NCBI GenBank assembly: GCA_030017355.1
Contig: JASEIR010000107.1
Coordinates: forward strand, 1 to 8,480
Direction of reading: 5' to 3'
DNA: 8,480 nucleotides
DNA from: Actinomycetota bacterium
GTDB taxonomy: Bacteria; Actinomycetota; Aquicultoria; Aquicultorales; Aquicultoraceae
Both the position numbers and the translations under genes were made by a program. A model generated the notes under the pieces. It did not search any database. It had not been told where the DNA came from and was given only the letters and a program-made list of their open reading frames with translations. Each line of letters begins with the position of its first letter. The first letter of the stretch is position 1. This document shows positions 5,379 to 8,480 of the stretch, piece after piece.

Positions 5379-5416
5379 GGGAACCTCCCGCTCTACTTAA
5401 TCTTCTTTTACCCATG

Positions 5417-5496
5417 TTCTAGACCTTTACGTCCAGTTTCTTGCTATAAACCCTCATTCTAGACCGCAAATCTAGTTTCTAGACTCTTGTCTCCAG
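5417..5496. repeat. TTCTAGAC repeats in 20-nt phase, running into the end of ileS
   Basis: TTCTAGACC occurs at 5417-5425 and 5457-5465, and TTCTAGACT at 5477-5485, in exact 20-nt register. The 20-mers starting at 5417 and 5477 share 15 of 20 positions, including a terminal TCCAG. A TCTAG-TTT-CTAGA inverted repeat lies at 5471-5483. The last unit includes the ileS stop codon and its final few codons, so the repeat array supplies the LETRV end of the synthetase. The rest occupies the 100-bp gap before the DksA-like gene. Confidence 0.6.
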
Positions 5497-8292
5497 CACT
5501 GCTGCACATCTTGCACACAATCCGGGGTGCTCCGGCACTCCGCCCACGGTTTCCTCAAAACGCCAGCAGCGCTCACATTTTGCACCCGGCGCAGGCGAAA
5601 CTTTAATTGCAAGATTTTGTAGAAGCTCGCTTTTATATGCACTTTCCGGAGCCTCGAAGTAAGGATAGATCTTAACACTTGATACTATCATTACTTGTGC
5701 TAGCATATCGCCATATTTACCAAGGAATTCTTGCAATTGTTCGCTGACATAAAGCTCTACCTGAGCTTCAAGTGAGTTGCCGATTTTTTTCTCATTTCGT
5801 GCAATTTCAAGCGCTTTTGCAACCTCCGCCCTTACTTTTAAGATTTTGTTCCAATCAGCATCAAGTTTAGGATTCAAATATTTCTCGTTTGCCACCGGCC
5901 AATCACTAAGATGAACACTTTCCACATCTCTTACTTCTTCTGGTAGGTTAGACCAAACTTCCTCGCAAGTAAAAGCCAGTATTGGTGCAAGCGCCTTAAC
6001 AAATGTTACAAGTATTTCAAAAAGAACTGTCTGGGCAGCCCTGCGATCAACTGAATCAGCTGCCGAAGCATAAAGCCTATCCTTTAATATATCAAGGTAA
6101 AGCGAGCTTAGTTCATTAGTGAAAAAGCTATAAACTGAGTGATAAACAGCATGGAACCTGTAGTCGTTGTATGCCTCAGTTATGTTTTTCAAAAGACCGG
6201 TCGCCTCGTGCAAAGCCCACTTATCAAGTTCTTGCAACTGGTCATAATCGACACTATCAACGCCGGGCCTAAAATCGTACAGATTGCCAAGTATAAATCT
6301 GAAAGTATTTCGAATTCTTCGATAAGCTTCTCCAACGTGTTTTAGTATATCTGGCGAGATGGCAACATCAACTGTGTAATCGCTTGAGGCAACCCACAGC
6401 CTCAAAATATCTGCGCCTGACTTAGAAATAACATCAAGAGGGTCAACGACATTACCAAGAGATTTTGACATCTTGCGCCCCTCGCCATCCACGACAAAGC
6501 CATGGGTGAGCACAGATTTATAAGGGGCCATATCGTGAACGCCAACTGAGGTCATAAGCGATGATTGAAACCAGCCTCTGTGCTGGTCGCTCCCTTCGGT
6601 ATAAAGATCAGCGGGCCAAGACAGTTCAGGTCTTGTCTTTAAAACCGCTTCGTTACTTACACCAGACTCAAACCAGACATCAAGAATATCCGTTTCTTTT
6701 TCAAACGTTTTACCGCCACACTTTGGACAAGTAAATCCATTTGGGAGTATTTCTTCCGCGCTCATGGCAAACCATGCATCCGCGCCCTTCTCCTTAAAAA
6801 GCTCTATTACTGCGCCAATGGTTTCATCAGTTACAACCTCGTCTTGACAATCTGCGCAATAAAAAACAGGTATTGGAACGCCCCAAGACCTCTGCCGCGA
6901 TATGCACCAATCAGGCCTTGCTTCAACCATGCCCACAATTCGCCTTACACTCCAATCAGGAATCCAATTAACCTTTCCTATTGAATCAAGTGCTGCTCCG
7001 CGCAAATTATTTATATCCATTGAAATAAACCACTGCTCAGTTGCCCTAAATATGACCGGATTTTTACAGCGCCAACAGCATGGATATGCGTGCGTGATCT
7101 CTGTTGAAAATGGTAGGAGGTCCTTTCCCTTTAAATAATCAATTATTGCCTTATTGGCATCTATGATATACATACCTGCAAATTGGCCTGCCTCTTTTGT
7201 AAAGCGACCGGTTGCATCAACAGGCATTGGAGCTGGTAAATCGTATTTTAAACCTGTCATGTAGTCTTCCTGTCCATGACCTGGTGCTGTGTGCACCGCG
7301 CCGGTTCCGGTATCAAGACCGACATAATCAGCAAGCACAACTATCGATTCTTTCTCGGCAAATAATGGGTGCTCGCATATCAAAAATTCCATGTTGGATC
7401 CCTTGAACCTGGCTACTATCTCATATTCGGATATGCCGATTTCCTTTGCCACTTCCTCAAGCCTTGCTTCTGCAAGTATTAAGATCTGGCCAGCTGCTCT
7501 TACTGCAACATACCAGGCATCTGGATGAACAGCTATTGCAACGTTTGCGGGAAGCGTCCATGGAGTGGTTGTCCATATAACCACGAACTTAGGTTCGTTA
7601 AAATCCTTAATAGGTTCAAACTCACTCTTTAAAGGAAACTTAACATAAATCGATGGCGATGTTTCTTCCCGATATTCAATTTCAGCCTCCGCAAGTGCGG
7701 TTTGATCTTCTATACACCAATGAATTGGCTTGCGACGTTTGTATACAAGCCCGCGCTTGTAAAGCTCACCAAAAACCTTGACATTGGTTGCCTCGTACTC
7801 ATGTTCAAGCGTAAGATATGGGTTAAACCAATCCCCCACCACCCCGAGCCTCATGAACTGCTCGCGCTGCTTATTAACAAAATCCAGCGCATAATCTCGG
7901 CATAGCTTTCTAAATTCAACCTGAGATATAGTCTTGGCCCTTTCGCCAAGCTGCTTTTCAACATTATGCTCGATTGGCTGGCCATGGCAATCCCACCCTG
8001 GGACAAAGGGACTATCGAATCCGGACATAGTCTTATAGCGGACAATTATGTCCTTTAGAATTTTGTTCATTGCTGTTCCAACATGGATGTTGCCGTTTGC
8101 ATAGGGTGGACCGTCGTGAAGAATAAATTTAGGTTTGCCGGAGGTTTTCTTGCGAATCTGATCGTATATATTCATATCTTGCCACCGCTTAAGCGTCTCT
8201 GGTTCTCTTTGCGGTAGATTTGCCTTCATTGGAAAATCGGTTTTTGGTAAATTTAAAGTTACTTTATAGTCTTGCTTTGGCTGTTCACTCAT
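5479..8292 (-). CDS. ileS: Isoleucyl-tRNA synthetase
   Basis: A 937-residue class I aminoacyl-tRNA synthetase charging tRNA-Ile, essentially the length of the E. coli enzyme (938). The HIGH-type motif is HVGT (70-73) after GPPYANGNI. The editing (CP1) domain contains TTTPW (241-245) and D343, matching the editing aspartate D342 of E. coli. The KMSKS loop is 607-611. A CxxC pair at C479/C482 and another at C522/C525 probably bind zinc in the catalytic insertion. The C-terminal zinc finger is C906, C909, C926 and C929, placing it in the bacterial IleRS1-type group with a C-terminal finger. The ATG follows GAGGTGAT, with a 10-nt gap, and a closer AGGA. The last few residues come from a repeat. 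No T-box is visible upstream. Confidence 0.98.
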   Translation of the reverse strand: MSEQPKQDYKVTLNLPKTDFPMKANLPQREPETLKRWQDMNIYDQIRKKTSGKPKFILHDGPPYANGNIHVGTAMNKILKDIIVRYKTMSGFDSPFVPGWDCHGQPIEHNVEKQLGERAKTISQVEFRKLCRDYALDFVNKQREQFMRLGVVGDWFNPYLTLEHEYEATNVKVFGELYKRGLVYKRRKPIHWCIEDQTALAEAEIEYREETSPSIYVKFPLKSEFEPIKDFNEPKFVVIWTTTPWTLPANVAIAVHPDAWYVAVRAAGQILILAEARLEEVAKEIGISEYEIVARFKGSNMEFLICEHPLFAEKESIVVLADYVGLDTGTGAVHTAPGHGQEDYMTGLKYDLPAPMPVDATGRFTKEAGQFAGMYIIDANKAIIDYLKGKDLLPFSTEITHAYPCCWRCKNPVIFRATEQWFISMDINNLRGAALDSIGKVNWIPDWSVRRIVGMVEARPDWCISRQRSWGVPIPVFYCADCQDEVVTDETIGAVIELFKEKGADAWFAMSAEEILPNGFTCPKCGGKTFEKETDILDVWFESGVSNEAVLKTRPELSWPADLYTEGSDQHRGWFQSSLMTSVGVHDMAPYKSVLTHGFVVDGEGRKMSKSLGNVVDPLDVISKSGADILRLWVASSDYTVDVAISPDILKHVGEAYRRIRNTFRFILGNLYDFRPGVDSVDYDQLQELDKWALHEATGLLKNITEAYNDYRFHAVYHSVYSFFTNELSSLYLDILKDRLYASAADSVDRRAAQTVLFEILVTFVKALAPILAFTCEEVWSNLPEEVRDVESVHLSDWPVANEKYLNPKLDADWNKILKVRAEVAKALEIARNEKKIGNSLEAQVELYVSEQLQEFLGKYGDMLAQVMIVSSVKIYPYFEAPESAYKSELLQNLAIKVSPAPGAKCERCWRFEETVGGVPEHPGLCARCAAVLETRV

Positions 8293-8301
8293 TATGTCCT
8301 A

Positions 8302-8308
8302 TCACCTC
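8302..8308 (-). promoter_or_regulatory. Ribosome binding site of ileS
   Basis: The minus strand reads GAGGTGATAGGACATA directly before the ATG. GAGGTGAT is the stronger match to the 16S tail, at a slightly long spacing of about 9-10 nt, and AGGA gives a second, closer match. Together they support the ATG at 8292. Confidence 0.6.
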
Positions 8309-8334
8309 GATCGGTCAAACAATATTTAGTAAAC

Positions 8335-8340
8335 AGTATA
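8335..8340 (-). promoter_or_regulatory. Possible -10 box for ileS
   Basis: TATACT (5 of 6 consensus) lies about 43 nt upstream of the ileS ATG. No acceptable -35 box lies 16-18 bp further upstream, so the call is weak. ileS may instead be transcribed from outside the window. Confidence 0.2.
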
Positions 8341-8357
8341 TAACAACGTCTTCATAA

Positions 8358-8383
8358 AGAGACCCTCTCTCGCAACAATGCGA
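8358..8383 (-). other. Two abutting small hairpins in the ileS leader
   Basis: AGAGA-CCC-TCTCT (8358-8370) and TCGCA-ACAA-TGCGA (8370-8383) share a base, so the two would stack or compete. On the minus strand the pair is preceded by TTTTT and followed by TTTATG, without a clear terminator U-run. This could be leader structure or the remnant of an intergenic repeat. Confidence 0.35.
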
Positions 8384-8410
8384 AAAAGGCACCCGATAGT
8401 AACGGCAATT

Positions 8411-8431
8411 AAAATTCAAAATTCGAAATTC
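8411..8431. repeat. Three tandem 7-nt AAAATTC units
   Basis: AAAATTC, AAAATTC and GAAATTC run in direct tandem. The array is non-coding, AT-rich and adjacent to the repeat-like segment at the window edge. No function is apparent. Confidence 0.6.
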
Positions 8432-8450
8432 AGGGATTTTGCATTTTATC

Positions 8451-8480
8451 CTCTGTCATCCCGAAGGGCCGTAAGGCCCT
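8451..8480. repeat. Edge of a probable dispersed intergenic repeat with hairpin
   Basis: CTGTCATCCCGAAGGGCC leads into a perfect 6-bp hairpin AGGGCC-GTAA-GGCCCT (8465-8480). On the plus strand this has a GNRA-type GUAA loop. TGTCATCC followed by a small GC hairpin resembles short palindromic elements scattered through many bacterial genomes. The window ends at the last base of the stem, so the full unit cannot be seen. Confidence 0.4.

Noticed and set aside
5391..5478. Promoter for the DksA-like gene (TTGCGG and TAGCAA, 17-bp spacer, minus strand)
   Set aside because: Both boxes match consensus poorly and lie within the TTCTAGAC repeat array. Read-through from ileS is the simpler explanation.
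5417..5496. CRISPR-like array
   Set aside because: The repeats are only 8-9 nt with strong identity and the intervals are not unique spacers of constant length. It is a small degenerate tandem repeat.
5472..5678. Minus-strand 68-codon open frame within the end of ileS
   Set aside because: It is an alternate frame of the IleRS C-terminal zinc-finger region, which is clearly coding in the ileS frame.
7702..8045. Open frames on both strands (7702-7905 plus, 7851-8045 minus) inside ileS
   Set aside because: They lie wholly inside the conserved N-terminal half of IleRS, out of frame and without motifs of their own.
8293..8480. T-box riboswitch upstream of ileS
   Set aside because: No T-box consensus or matching terminator/antiterminator pair is seen. 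The GAGAGAGGGTCTC segment only superficially recalls it.

Overview
All eight recognisable genes lie on the minus strand, so the window reads biologically from right to left. Gene content and order suggest a Gram-positive-type bacterium. The order ileS - DksA/TraR-like (ylyA-like) - lspA - rluD matches the Bacillus subtilis ileS-ylyA-lspA-ylyB neighbourhood as I recall it, here with lgt between lspA and rluD. Base composition looks moderate (about low 40s %GC by eye) and the intergenic DNA is rich in small repeats. I cannot name a species. An uncultured or deep-branching Bacillota/Actinomycetota-type lineage is a reasonable guess, no more.

Block 1 (8292 to 2743, minus): isoleucyl-tRNA synthetase, then after a repeat-bearing 100-bp gap a DksA/TraR-type protein, signal peptidase II (lspA), prolipoprotein diacylglyceryl transferase (lgt) and an RluD-family 23S rRNA pseudouridine synthase. 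The last four genes are tightly packed (gaps of 14 and 11 bp, then an 11-bp overlap) and probably share a transcript. Lgt attaches the lipid to prolipoproteins and LspA then cleaves the signal peptide, so these neighbours catalyse consecutive steps.

Block 2 (2484 to 138, minus): a polyamine cluster of a deoxyhypusine-synthase-family protein, a small pyruvoyl-type SpeD and a SpeB/ureohydrolase. The first two overlap by 4 nt (ATGA). The third follows after 80 bp containing a 9-bp-stem hairpin. A 258-bp AT-rich gap separates the blocks and holds two good sigma-A-type promoter candidates, a perfect 12-bp palindrome and a repeated 8-mer, so the cluster is probably a separately controlled operon. 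No aminopropyltransferase (speE) is present, and the DHS-like protein lacks residues that bind spermidine in human DHS. The product is therefore uncertain: homospermidine, spermidine via aminopropylagmatine, or putrescine via arginine decarboxylation. This is the most interesting part of the window.

Both window ends are intergenic. The left end (1-137) has a GC hairpin, a dense run of G-tracts, degenerate 7-nt CGGTC-type repeats and a second hairpin. The right end (8293-8480) has the ileS leader, with no T-box visible, small hairpins, a 7-nt AT-rich tandem repeat and the cut edge of what looks like a dispersed repeat. I see no mobile-element genes, tRNA, rRNA or CRISPR array.
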